DNA of 64,000 bases. It comes from Strigamia acuminata (lineage: Eukaryota > Arthropoda > Chilopoda > Geophilomorpha > Linotaeniidae). This document shows positions 9,861 through 19,759 of the stretch, one piece after another. Each line of letters begins with the position of its first letter. Position 1 is the first letter of the stretch. The stretch covers positions 10,380,427-10,444,426 of the forward strand of contig OX442315.1 in NCBI GenBank assembly GCA_949358305.1. Direction: 5' to 3'. The notes beneath the pieces were generated by a model that was given only the letters and a program-made list of their open reading frames with translations, did no database searches and was not told the DNA's origin. A program made the translations under genes and the position numbers.

Positions 9861-10112
9861 AGCCCGGCGATTATTCGCGCCGGGCGTCTACCCGAAAAAA
9901 AAAATTGGAAAGCCACTCATTGCTAGCTATTCTTCGATGTTTCGACCAAAAGACCTCTCAAAACGTTTAAAAAACGTTTCAACCCGGCGTTTAAACAAAC
10001 CCGGCGTTCATTTAAGGCCGGCGTTTATTGCCATTTCGTCCTCAGTTTGCCCGGCGCTTAATCAGGAGCCGGCGTTTAGATACGACCGGCGTTAAATCGA
10101 GGCAGTACGGTA
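9788..10112. mobile_element. 325-bp MITE in Gypsy-C pol, made of CCGGCGTTTA motifs
   Basis: Perfect 27-bp terminal inverted repeats start TACCGTACTGCCTCGATTTA on each side, with TA at both edges as a possible 2-bp duplication. The interior carries about ten variants of CCGGCG[T/A]TTA in one orientation around an AT-rich core. It splits the linker between RNase H and integrase. A related remnant lies at 46580-46817 and a relative with a different motif at 30676-30919. No transposase. Confidence 0.88.
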
Positions 10113-13100
10113 GTTGGTATTAGACGAAATGGTTGGTGGTCTTGCGGCGCCTCATGGAGTCGCTCGGCCTCGTCTTCTTCTTCGTCTTGTTGTTCATCAG
10201 CAACAGGGCGTCTCGATGCATTTCTTTGAAATTGTGATCGATCTTGACGCACTTGCTGTGGCATAAATCCTGCACGCCCCATCCATGCTGGTCGATAAGC
10301 TGTTGAATCGTCCGACGAATCCGAATCTGGACCTCCATATCCGTCAAAATTCGGTCGCGCAGCTCCAGATGGTCCTGCAGGTGGGCTCAACACATTAGGA
10401 GTTGGAAACGATGCAGTTGGCACATTTGGTGATGGCAGAGGCGACATTAAAGGTGGTAACGGTGCAACAGCTCCAGGTGGCGTCGAAACTTGTGTTTGTT
10501 GACGTGCTCTGGCTCGAGTCAATACCTGATAATTTGGTGGCGGTCTCTTCTTGTTTTTAGAACCTTTTGGCCTACCCAATTTTGGTTTAATTTGCTGTTG
10601 TCGTCTTTGCGCTCTTGTCATCACAGCTGCGTTATTTCGTTGCTGTGCCGCAGCTAATCCAACTCCAATAATGTTGATTATTGGTAATTTTGGCCAATCA
10701 TTTGGGTCGTCAAAATAAGCAATGTAGCATGTTTCATCAACGAGAGGCGAGTCGTCTGCATCCAATGGTTCCGATGGTTCCACAGGCGCACGGCTAAGGG
10801 CATCCGCAACACGATTCTGTGCTCCTGAACAGTAAAGAAATGTAAATTTGTACTCACTGAGGGACAGAACCCATCGTGCCAGGCGTCCTTTTGGTTCTCG
10901 CTGCTGGAAAAGCCACTTTAACGACAAATGATCGCTTTCTAAATAAAAATTCATCATCTCAAGATACACACGAAATCTCTTGACCGCCCAAACCGCCGCT
11001 AAGCATTCAATCTCAGTGACGCTGTAATTCTTCTCAGCAGAATTCAATGCACGTGATGCAAAGGCGATTGGTGTTCGTTCACCTTGATCATTTAATTGCA
11101 TGAGTGCAGCGCCCAAACCTGAATAGCTGGCGTCTGTTTGTAGTATATATGGCTTGGTCCAATCCGGGAATCTTCGATGTAGAGTTGGTTCAGCCAATCC
11201 TCTCTTGAGTGAATTAAATGCTTCTTGGTGTTGAATCGTCCAATTCCACTCAGAATCTTTTTTGAGTAAGGGGCGAAACACCTCGCATGTTTTTGAATAA
11301 TTTGGGAAAAATGACTGATAATAACCAATCATTCCTTTGAATCTTTGTAATTCTTTGATGTTGGTAGGCGCCGGAAAATATTGAATTGCCGTCACCTTAT
11401 TTGGATTTGGTTTAATGTGTCCAGCCTCCACTATGTGTCCTAAAACTTCGAGCGATGTTCTGCACAATTCCGTCTTGTTGGCGTTCATCGTGAATCCCGC
11501 TTCATCCAAGGCTTGAAGAATTATTTTGAGATGTTGTACATGCTCCTCGAAAGTCTTGCTGAAAATTATGACGTCATCGAGATAAACGAACACAAATTTG
11601 TAAAGATATTTCGACAAAGTCTTGTTCATGGCTCTCTGCAGAGTTGCTGGGCCATTAATGGGTCCAAACGGCATTCTCACATATTCGAAAAGTCCTCTGT
11701 GCGTAATAAATGCGAGAAATCTCTCGTCACCCGGACGCACTCCAATCTGGTGGAAAGCTTCTCGTCCATCTATGATCAAAAACCAATTTGATCCTCCTAA
11801 ATAAGAAAATATATTATCGATGTCGGGTAGTGGGTAGACATCGGGTAAAGTTTGAGCATTCATCGGTCTAAAATCCATAGCTGTACGCCAGTCTCCAGTC
11901 TTCTTTGGAACAACAACAGGCGCCACCGCACAATCACTTTTTGATCGACGAATAATGCCTTGTTTTAGTTTTTGGTCCAAATAAGCGTCAATTACCATCT
12001 TTTTTGCTGGGTTAACGGGTCTTACAGGCACATGAATTGGTCTAAAGTCCGGTTTTAAATTTACTTCAAACTGAGTGTTGTTGCATAATCCAACCTCCTC
12101 ACGAAATACTTTCGAAATTGGTCGAAGAGTCTGAATTAATAAACGAATTTGGGGTACCGTCAATGATGACCACAGCTGGTCGTAAATCCAGTCCAGCTGT
12201 GTTGGATCACTGCTTGGTTGATATTGTAGTACGTTAACATCCAGAGGCGGCTCCGAAATCGTCGAATGATCGTGTACTCTGGCCATGAGCGTATTTTCAT
12301 CCACACGACGCAAAAGCCGTCTTCCCTGCGTGTTAAGTTGTTTTATTGTTGGTGACAATTCATAAAGGCGTCTCCGCTGTCGTCTTGCACGTCTGCGTTG
12401 GCTAAGCGTCGAAAACAATGATGAATTGAATTTTCTTGATTTTTTAATAGAATCCTTCCTCCTTGGTGACCATATAAATGACCATTGATCTCGTGTACGA
12501 TTCCGAATCCTCTTGATTTGGTGTTGAGCATCGTCATTTGGATATTCGAAAATCTCTTGCGACAAAGGTCGATGTTCTAGAAGAATACAATTAATGTTGT
12601 TAATTACTACCTTGGGTACATCCTTGGCGCTGTCCTTTGTATCATCTGGCTTCTTGATGGGGAATAAAAGAACAGATTCTGACTTGTTAGCTTGTTCTAA
12701 AGTCATGAATTGTCTTCGCTCTTGTGATCCCTTTAAATACCACTGGCACAATTCAAAGTCCGTGCACAGACCAACCGCTCTGCAGAAATCTCTTCCCAGC
12801 AGAAGGTCTTCTGATGTTTTGGGTATAATTAAGCAAATGAAAGAAATAACGGCCAAAGGTGCGCGCACCGACAGTTTAACAGATCCCTTAACTGGAATTT
12901 TGTCATCGGCCGCTGTACGCACTGTTTCGTGAAGTTCGAGCAATTCCAAACCCATATTGGCTTTAAGTTTGTTAAACAATGACTCCGACATTACACATGT
13001 CTGAGCGCCTGAATCCAAAAGTGCGACAAAACTCACGTTAGCCCATGTTATTTTGATATATGGTGCTTCTCTATTGAAACGATCAGTCTTCGTAATTTCG

Positions 13101-13549
13101 ATTCTCGGCTCTTCGGATTTTTGCAATTCCTCGGGCGACAAAAGAACGAAGTTTGTTTGCAACGTCTCACTCCGTGTTGTCAACGAAGTTGGTTTTTTGG
13201 GGGTTTCCTTGGCTTTCACAGACGAAAGTTGCGCTGATTTTGTTAGTTGTGGTGTTACGACACCGGATGTTTTTGTTTTTGATTTACTTGAATCTGTTTT
13301 GATTAATGTAGTTAATTTAATGTCCGTAGACGGGGTTAATGATTTGTTGTTGTCTTCTCGAACAGCAGATGGCGCCTCTGGTGTCGGAGTAGACTGTGTT
13401 GTACTTCCATCGACGTCTGGTGATTCCTCAGTCTTCTTCTCAGTAGAGTCCCTGATGTTTATATCCGACCCGCTCTCTGGACTCATGCTTTGAGCAGGCC
13501 GCTTGCGTTTCCCGACTGACGACTCCACTCCTTGCCACAAACGGGGCAC
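10076..13549 (-). CDS. pol: Gypsy-C Pol, N-terminal part (protease, RT, RNase H), cut by a MITE
   Basis: 1157 codons in the -1 frame. Order: Ser/Thr/Lys-rich linker; aspartic protease (LLDSGAQTC near 180, LLLGRDF); a basic region; reverse transcriptase (FVYLDDVIIF near 650); RNase H (LQTDASYSGLGA). Then an AT-hook-like GRPKGSKNKKRPPP near 1000 and a Pro/Arg-rich linker. The last codons are MITE sequence: the natural frame continued into the integrase at 9787 but is interrupted by the insertion at 9788-10112. RT and protease motifs are intact. A homologous protease appears in the host-like gene at 60652-63018. Confidence 0.9.
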   Translation of the reverse strand: MPRLWQGVESSVGKRKRPAQSMSPESGSDINIRDSTEKKTEESPDVDGSTTQSTPTPEAPSAVREDNNKSLTPSTDIKLTTLIKTDSSKSKTKTSGVVTPQLTKSAQLSSVKAKETPKKPTSLTTRSETLQTNFVLLSPEELQKSEEPRIEITKTDRFNREAPYIKITWANVSFVALLDSGAQTCVMSESLFNKLKANMGLELLELHETVRTAADDKIPVKGSVKLSVRAPLAVISFICLIIPKTSEDLLLGRDFCRAVGLCTDFELCQWYLKGSQERRQFMTLEQANKSESVLLFPIKKPDDTKDSAKDVPKVVINNINCILLEHRPLSQEIFEYPNDDAQHQIKRIRNRTRDQWSFIWSPRRKDSIKKSRKFNSSLFSTLSQRRRARRQRRRLYELSPTIKQLNTQGRRLLRRVDENTLMARVHDHSTISEPPLDVNVLQYQPSSDPTQLDWIYDQLWSSLTVPQIRLLIQTLRPISKVFREEVGLCNNTQFEVNLKPDFRPIHVPVRPVNPAKKMVIDAYLDQKLKQGIIRRSKSDCAVAPVVVPKKTGDWRTAMDFRPMNAQTLPDVYPLPDIDNIFSYLGGSNWFLIIDGREAFHQIGVRPGDERFLAFITHRGLFEYVRMPFGPINGPATLQRAMNKTLSKYLYKFVFVYLDDVIIFSKTFEEHVQHLKIILQALDEAGFTMNANKTELCRTSLEVLGHIVEAGHIKPNPNKVTAIQYFPAPTNIKELQRFKGMIGYYQSFFPNYSKTCEVFRPLLKKDSEWNWTIQHQEAFNSLKRGLAEPTLHRRFPDWTKPYILQTDASYSGLGAALMQLNDQGERTPIAFASRALNSAEKNYSVTEIECLAAVWAVKRFRVYLEMMNFYLESDHLSLKWLFQQREPKGRLARWVLSLSEYKFTFLYCSGAQNRVADALSRAPVEPSEPLDADDSPLVDETCYIAYFDDPNDWPKLPIINIIGVGLAAAQQRNNAAVMTRAQRRQQQIKPKLGRPKGSKNKKRPPPNYQVLTRARARQQTQVSTPPGAVAPLPPLMSPLPSPNVPTASFPTPNVLSPPAGPSGAARPNFDGYGGPDSDSSDDSTAYRPAWMGRAGFMPQQVRQDRSQFQRNASRRPVADEQQDEEEDEAERLHEAPQDHQPFRLIPTTVLPRFNAGRI

Positions 13550-15399
13550 ACAGGCCTCCAGGATTGCCTGTCAGACATGAACCATTTGTCCGTTGGTGTT
13601 TTTCTCCACATAGCATTCTTCGGGAGCTTTGGCTCTGAAGGCGCTTCTTTAGCGGCTGGAAAAATGACAACGTCCTTGGGACATGTGTGCTGTGTATCCG
13701 TTCTAGGTGTTGGCGCAGTAGTCGCAGTCATGGCGTGGACATCAGACTTCTGTGCTGCCGCTGATGCAGACTCCTTTGGCGGGTCCTTATTGGTTTCCTC
13801 GCCGTTGGGATCCTCTGGATCGAGCGCGCACGCCGACATGTCCTCGAGCAATGCTGTAAATACTTTGTTGAATCTTGAAAAACGACCAGACCTGGACGAA
13901 GTAGATTGTTGATTTAACTTCTCCTCCTCTGTTCTGGTACGTGTGGCAGGTCCCACTCCTGCGGGTAAAGGCATCTCTTGGTCCGAAACTCCGCACTGTT
14001 TGTACTCAAAAGTCCGCAACGAATCCAACTGAAGGCGATTATCGACGTCGTTGCCCATTTTGACTGCGTCGTCGATCGTCCTGATGCACCAAGAGCGCAT
14101 TAATTGTACGACTTGAGTTTGCATCATGCCCTGAACTCGTTCCCACTGCAAGCCCTTGTCCTTGTATCCAGCAATATTTAAATAATGAATCATCTCGCTG
14201 AGGAACGACATAGTTGATTCCCCTGGCTTTTGTTTGCGCTGAGACAACTTAACATTAGCTAAAGCTGAATTAATGGAAAATACCTGCCTGAAAACTAATT
14301 CAAAGTCCTCCCAATTGTTTGGTTTTGGAGTTAGAGCCATCCACCAACGTTGCGCTCTATTTCGGAGCGCGAGAACCACGTATACTTTCAAATATATTCC
14401 CTCCGGTGCTCCCATGGTAAACATGTGCGCATATAGCTTACCTAGGAACAAGTCCACTGTGTCGAAAGTAGCTTCATCCGGATCAAAGTATGGAATTTTT
14501 TCAACCTTAAGTTTATACCTTCCAACCTGAGCGGCTTGACGCTGATCTTCAGACTCCAACGAGAGTTGAGATCTCGTGTGAGGCAGCTGTCTTGAGGCGC
14601 TGAGTGGTATGCCTTGACTACCTCTTTGAGCGGAATCCGGGTCAGGATCTGGTGGTGGGTCCCGTGGAACATTGAAAGTCGTGTCTCCCTGTTGTGAATG
14701 TTGTTGGCGTCGTCTCGGAGAATAAGAGCCAGTGCGTCGTGGTCCCGACGCACGTCCAGTATCTCCAAAAGAAAAGTCGGCTCCCCGAGCGCCCTCTCGA
14801 CCACGACGTGTGGCCCCTGAACCTGCTTCTGGTGCTGGTGGTTCAGGCTGAGTTCGCTCGTTGTGCGAATGGATAAATTCCTCCACTCTGTCGTTCAGCT
14901 CGCGCCTAATTTGCCTCATCGATTCGAGCAACTCCTGGCGAAGTTCGTGTTGTAACTCCCTTCTATCCTCTCGTAATACTCTCATCAATGCTTCCATCGT
15001 CAATGCAGGTGGATTCCTTCGATGTTGTTGTGGTTCCGGTTGCATAAACGCAGGTTGGTAAGGAGGCGGCGGTCCTCGTTGAATGTCTTCTCGAACCGCT
15101 CGCATCCCGTCCACTATTTGTCTTCTTTCCATGAGTGAGTCCTGCAAATGGCGTCTATTTTCCTCCCATTGATCCCGCGCCGCAGCCGCTTCCCGTTCAT
15201 GTTGGAGTTGATCCGCTTCCATTTGAGCGTATGTCCTCCAAGGATTGGAAAATGGTACGTCTGTGGATATTGGTTGTACCAATAGATCCTGCTGCTGGTC
15301 CGGCTCATGTGTTGGTGAGTCTGGAAGTGGCAAAGTATGCGCTTGTTCGGCTTCTACGTCCGAAACACTGGATTGCGACAAAGCGTCGCGTGAAGCCAT
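13483..15399 (-). CDS. gag: Gypsy-C Gag polyprotein
   Basis: A 638-codon minus-strand ORF from the ATG at 15399. The N-terminal 300 residues are charged (Gln/Arg/Glu-rich, coiled-coil-like). A retrotransposon gag domain follows at about 300-430 (RAQRWWMALTPKPNNWEDFE). There is no CCHC knuckle. The C-terminus instead has a single CPVCGKEW half-finger. The frame crosses GGGAAAC at 13507-13513 and ends 24 bp later at 13483. Pol overlaps it in the -1 frame. No internal stop. Confidence 0.88.
   Translation of the reverse strand: MASRDALSQSSVSDVEAEQAHTLPLPDSPTHEPDQQQDLLVQPISTDVPFSNPWRTYAQMEADQLQHEREAAAARDQWEENRRHLQDSLMERRQIVDGMRAVREDIQRGPPPPYQPAFMQPEPQQHRRNPPALTMEALMRVLREDRRELQHELRQELLESMRQIRRELNDRVEEFIHSHNERTQPEPPAPEAGSGATRRGREGARGADFSFGDTGRASGPRRTGSYSPRRRQQHSQQGDTTFNVPRDPPPDPDPDSAQRGSQGIPLSASRQLPHTRSQLSLESEDQRQAAQVGRYKLKVEKIPYFDPDEATFDTVDLFLGKLYAHMFTMGAPEGIYLKVYVVLALRNRAQRWWMALTPKPNNWEDFELVFRQVFSINSALANVKLSQRKQKPGESTMSFLSEMIHYLNIAGYKDKGLQWERVQGMMQTQVVQLMRSWCIRTIDDAVKMGNDVDNRLQLDSLRTFEYKQCGVSDQEMPLPAGVGPATRTRTEEEKLNQQSTSSRSGRFSRFNKVFTALLEDMSACALDPEDPNGEETNKDPPKESASAAAQKSDVHAMTATTAPTPRTDTQHTCPKDVVIFPAAKEAPSEPKLPKNAMWRKTPTDKWFMSDRQSWRPVCPVCGKEWSRQSGNASGLLKA
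13507..13513 (-). promoter_or_regulatory. -1 ribosomal frameshift site GGGAAAC (Gypsy-C gag-pol)
   Basis: In the gag frame the minus strand reads G GGA AAC, a classic slippery heptamer in correct phase inside the 67-bp gag/pol overlap. The pol frame is open through it. A 3' stem is possible in the GC-rich sequence downstream but was not folded. Confidence 0.75.
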
Positions 15400-15527
15400 G
15401 TTGAAATAATAATATGTGTGCCGGCAAAAATAAGTAATTAATTAAATAAATATAACGACCTATACTTGCGTAGTCTTCACTGAAGAAAATGGTGGTTTGT
15501 GTTCTCTTAGAACACGTTTCGAGTTGA

Positions 15528-15545
15528 ATCCTGTCTAGCTCGCCA
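15528..15545 (-). other. Primer-binding site of Gypsy-C
   Basis: The minus strand begins TGGCGAGCTAGACAGGAT, 4 bp inside the 5' LTR. The complement ends in CCA, and tRNA T-arm-like sequence (TTGAATCC) extends beyond 18 bases, so a tRNA primer is likely. The tRNA species was not assigned. Confidence 0.65.
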
Positions 15546-15549
15546 AGAT

Positions 15550-16591
15550 TGTCACGTCGTAGTCGACTTTTTAACAATGGTTTCGGAAATTTAAGAATTT
15601 CCAGGGATTGTAATAACCAGAAAATTTAGGTTCGCAGGCGCTGCAACTCTTAAAACTTTGCCGGGGGTGGTAGCTAGGTTAAGACAGCGTCTATTCGTGA
15701 AATCTGTATTTTATGGGTGCAGGATTCAATTCGGGCGCCGTACAAAATGGCGAACGTTGATACTTCGAATTTAAGACCAAAATATCGCTCTTCACTAGGG
15801 AAAATGTCGTCATATGCTAGGCGTACTTACGAAGAGTATATTTCTTCTCCTGAACACGCGCAAACGTTGGGTGAACGCGCAAACAGGTACCAAACCGCAG
15901 ACAACGTCGTCGAACCGTCGATAATGAAATGAATACGCAATTGAGACGAGTATAAGTTCAAAATGTCTAGGCTGAGGAGGAAGTCACAGTCGTGGCATAA
16001 AATGTATTGACGAATTAAGACCGTCGAATACGCCGTTTTTCCAGTAATTTGTACGCAAATAATGGGCAAATAATAAATGTTGTAGTTAGTTAGACTAACA
16101 TGAGAATTCGGGCTGCATAATGACCGTATGCGTTGAGACGCAACATAAATCGCACTTGGAAATCTTCTAGTTGAGACAGAAGATGTTGACTAGTCAAAGG
16201 CGAAAATTATTCTCTCTGTCAAAAATGTCTTGACAGAACAGGTCACCTCTGATCACATGTCAAAGGCCAAGTCAATTCCCAATGGGGACTGGGCAGAAAA
16301 CAGGCGACCAGGGGTGAAATATGCAAATTTAGAGCGCGATTATATCAACTTATTGCAGAATTCTCATGAATTGTCTGGATGGGGTGATTAAAACCAGGCC
16401 AAATTAAAGATAAATATCAAAAATAAGGAAAATAATACAAAATAAAATAATAAATTTAGATTTGGGAAAAATAAAATAATTTAAAGAAACTAGAGCAATT
16501 TTTCAATAAAATTAGGGGAAAATTAAAGGAAAGGCGCAAAATGCGCTTAAAATTTCGAAAATTATTACTGTCTAAAGTCAGGACCGTGACA
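15550..16591 (-). repeat. 5' LTR of Gypsy-C
   Basis: 1042 bp partner of 3167-4208, adjacent to the primer-binding site. Expected to contain the element promoter. Confidence 0.93.
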
Positions 16592-16595
16592 ACTG
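16592..16595. repeat. Target-site duplication ACTG (right) of Gypsy-C
   Basis: Matches 3163-3166. Confidence 0.85.
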
Positions 16596-16910
16596 ATAAC
16601 ACAATTAAATATTTTGTGTGGCCGTCTTGTTTTTCTCTGAAATTCAGCGGCGGGTCCACACCGAAACAAAATAATTTTTAGGTTAGAAAATCGAACATAA
16701 GTTCCAAAGGTTACATCAAACGAGAATAAATTTTAACTCAAAAAAACAACAATAATTTGTTAGACTAAAAATCATTATAAAATATTTGGTTAGGCAAGAA
16801 ATAATTAAATATTAACTTTGAATGGAGAAAAGTACGCTAAACAAATTAGCAAGGGTGATTCCAAGTCGGTCCGTCTATAGTCGAGGTTGGCGGTGAACTC
16901 AAATCCCTAT
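16596..16910 (-). other. 3' non-coding part of Gypsy-B before the Gypsy-C insertion
   Basis: AT-rich sequence downstream of the third-ORF stop, ending at the Gypsy-C target-site duplication. It continues on the other side of Gypsy-C at 2879-3166. No ORF. Confidence 0.6.
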
Positions 16911-18775
16911 CTACGGTAATTCGGGTTCCGCTTTCGCCGACACGTCTGAGTCCTCACTTTCCGCCAGAGGTGCTGACGGTGGGGCAGTCAAATCCATGAC
17001 TAAGTCGGTGGATGCGACTGAATTCGGAGACACAGCCCTCAATTCTTCTTCAGTTAGACGTGGTGGGTCGACTAGGAAAGGCTCGGTAATTGGCGGCGGC
17101 GCCATGCGAAGACTGGCTAGGGGAATTCTGTCCGCCCTGGGAAAACGGTCGTACACGGTTCTGGGATCTGGCAAACCTTGGTACCAATCGGCCCTGATGT
17201 CTTCACTTCCATTCTCCGAGATATAATTAGCTAAGCTGATCCATATGTTGGATAAGACGTCGAAGGATTCCTCACGCTCACGATTTAGAATCCATTGCAT
17301 AATTAATACCGCATTTTGGAAGCTCGGTTGTCGTCCTTTGGACAGGTCGAAAGAGATCTCGGCAGCTGTTTCCCACAGTGTTGGTACGTAGTGACGAATT
17401 TCCAATTTCGCTGCCTCCTCGTTGGTCAGTCCTTCGGGCTTGACGAAAGGAGCCAAAATGACGACGGGGGTCCGTGGACGACGTTTGACCTTCGCAGATG
17501 CCGGGGGGAAAATCAACTTCGTTGAGTTTTCCTTTGGCAATGCAGCCTGGGCGGCGAATGACGCTTCGAGTGTCGTGACGTCGATCATCTCTGGTGTCTC
17601 GACGTGACTGCACGATGCTCCCAAATTTACGCTCGGGTCTTCCTTCTTGGCGGGTTGAACCTGCTGTAGTTGGACTTGTTTCTTTTTCAACGCGATGGTT
17701 TCCGTCGCTAAGCGACGGACATCCTCGCGCGTCCACTTCACTGTAGCAGTACCATCGGGCGTGTCCATGAGGCCTATAAATCTAGGATCTATAAAAATAG
17801 CCTCTCCTAATTGATTGTGCACCAATTGGCATGGGTCACAAGTGGCCCATACCCTTGGTGTCATCGTGCTTAATCCACGCACAATGTAAGGGATTGCTTC
17901 TGGATTCCAAATGGCATCCTTGGGTCTCTTCTTAAAGCCACCGCAGTTGGGGCATAAAATGGCGTGGGCTCCAATCGCGGCGCCAACTGCCCAGCCCGTT
18001 CCCGAGCAAAAGGGACAGCAGGCTTCGTCTTCTGCCGTCACCAGTCGTCCTTGTGGTACACCAGCAGCGATATCCTGCCTGGCACGCTCCTGCTTGCGCT
18101 TTCTTCCCGTTTCCAGCTTTAATCCCTTGGCGGCGTTGGTCAATACATCCATAATGCGTTGAGGATCCTCGACTTTAGGTGCCTCCAAGGTGATGAACTC
18201 GGGATTAGGGATGGTCACCTTCACCGTGGCGTCTGGGTGTTGAAATCCGCCATGATGGTGGACTGCTCTCTTACTAGTAACAGCAGCCGGCTCGGTGACG
18301 GTGTCCGTGGTGTAAGTCACGTAGCGAGCAGGGGATTGCTTACGTGCAGTTGCTCGAGATGTTTCCGCCTTGGGTGAAATCTGGGGCTTGTTCTCCTTTT
18401 TCGATGATGATGCCTTATTGTCTTGGTCGTAATACCGCTTAGTGTTGTATCCGCGTGAAGTCGATCGATATTGATGCGCCCAATAAAACTTATCTCGCGG
18501 GGGTTTTTCTTGTTTCGCGACGTGAGAAGACGATGCTTTGGACGGCCTGGGTTCCTCCTGCTTCTTGACTATGTACTGAAGGTGCAACGGGAGTTTCGGC
18601 ACATTACTCTGTGCCCAATCTATAATGGCACGATTTCTTTCCGTGGAAGAATCTGATGCTCGTGGATTTTTTCTCTCGTTTCGCCTTCGTTCGCTTGAGT
18701 CAGTTGAGGAAGGTGAGTGATCGTAAGGCTCTCGCCTGCGCTTACTCCCGTCTCCGCGATAATCTTTATCTCTAC
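16911..18775 (-). CDS. Gypsy-B third ORF, main exon: CxxCxGTG protein in the env position
   Basis: The exon follows a splice acceptor (TTTCTTTAG ending at 18776) and stays open to the stop at 16911, about 621 codons. It joins in phase to a tiny start exon at 19155-19161. The N-terminus is Arg/Ser-rich, then basic and low in complexity. A short motif VKVTIPNPEF precedes a zinc-finger-like CPFCSGTG...CPNCGG (about 195-235 from the GTG at 18602). A predicted helical region rich in Trp and Ile and an acidic Pro/Ser tail follow. There is no signal peptide, furin site or membrane anchor, so it is not a normal envelope protein. The Gypsy-C third ORF shares the VTI-IP-P and CxxCxGTG layout. Function unknown. 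Nucleic-acid or capsid binding is possible. Confidence 0.75.
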
Positions 18776-19154
18776 CTAAAGAAATATTAATAATTCTCAG
18801 AATTATTAATTAAATTCAGACAGTCGTAAATTGCCTTATGAATTCTTTAAAAGGATGCATAATACAATTTCGAGAGAGAAAAAGGAATACTAAGCAGGTG
18901 TATTGATTATTCTGTATAAGTCCAAGACTAAAACAACATAATCAACTTATTCCGAAAAAAAGGAAAATAAGTGGCAGAAAACAAATCGGGTTATCTCGAT
19001 CTTAGATGTTCATTTATCCGTCGGCGTCCTCTAGTGAGGATTTTCGACACTAATAACTGAGACACGTAATTTAAAATATTCCCGTTTGTGAATTCATAAC
19101 CTTATTCAATTTTTTGCATGTATTATTTAACTCTGAGATTTAAACAATATTTAC

Positions 19155-19161
19155 CACTCAT
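19155..19161 (-). CDS. Gypsy-B third ORF, start exon
   Basis: The minus strand reads ATG AGT G followed by the donor GTAAAT (19154-19149). The acceptor at 18776/18775 supplies GT, completing a Gly codon and continuing in the long frame. The predicted intron is 18776-19154 (379 bp). Gypsy-D shows the same trick with the same donor GTAAAT. This is inference from splice signals and phase. Confidence 0.6.
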
Positions 19162-19759
19162 GATTCCGTTGATAGCAAAAAGAATTCAGTTCAAAGTGCG
19201 TTGAAGCTTTTGAACACTCGTTGGTCTCGTAAGAAGTGGTCTCTTCGTATTTACCGGAAAATACTACGTATTTTTCAAAGCAACAGTCTGAGCATAATTG
19301 TCGAATATAATACGAAATATATATATAAAGCAATGTAATTCTTACGACGAAATTCCGAATTGGTGACTAACGAGCGAGGTGCCGATAGTCAGCTGACAGT
19401 AACTAGGTCGAAGGTCGTGGCCGGTGAAAACTTGACTAAAATCCTTTACGTTGAGTTTGCTAAATAAATAAGTGAATATTTGTCTCATATTCTTTGAAAG
19501 AAATATAATACGAATATCTTACATAAGATTGACGATGATAATCTACGAGAAGTCGCTCAAGACGATGTTTGTTCAGCCGTTCCGTAAAACGAGAGTGACT
19601 GGACATAACTCTCCAAACAGGTGTCTCGATAATCGGCGACTACTCTGATTGGTTGTTAATTTTAACTCCAATTATTTCAAAGAAATAATAGGGGGTAAGC
19701 GCATCTATGTAAATTATTTTGCATGCTCAACTCGATAACATTATATATTTCTTAGAAAT
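19162..19759 (-). other. Inter-ORF region of Gypsy-B (pol to third ORF)
   Basis: About 600 bp, AT-rich, without a plausible long ORF. It contains the 5' UTR of the third-ORF transcript and a further candidate donor GTAAGA near 19343. A spliced subgenomic RNA or an internal promoter would explain the arrangement, but neither is shown. Confidence 0.45.

Larger units (their letters stand above)
3167..16591 (-). mobile_element. Gypsy-C: complete but disabled Ty3/Gypsy element nested in Gypsy-B
   Basis: LTRs of 1042 bp (3167-4208 and 15550-16591) begin TGTCACG and end CGTGACA, and are flanked by the duplication ACTG (3163-3166, 16592-16595). Minus-strand order: 5' LTR, primer site, gag, -1 frameshift, pol, third ORF, polypurine tract, 3' LTR. 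It is about 13.4 kb including a MITE. The LTRs are nearly identical, so insertion was recent. The element is disabled in cis by the MITE in pol (9788-10112) and by an in-frame TGA near the integrase C-terminus (8646-8648). Confidence 0.93.

Noticed and set aside
9788-10112. Possibility that the CCGGCGTTTA strings are a CRISPR-like array
   Set aside because: Units are short and degenerate, there are no constant-length spacers, and perfect TIRs mark a MITE in a eukaryotic genome.
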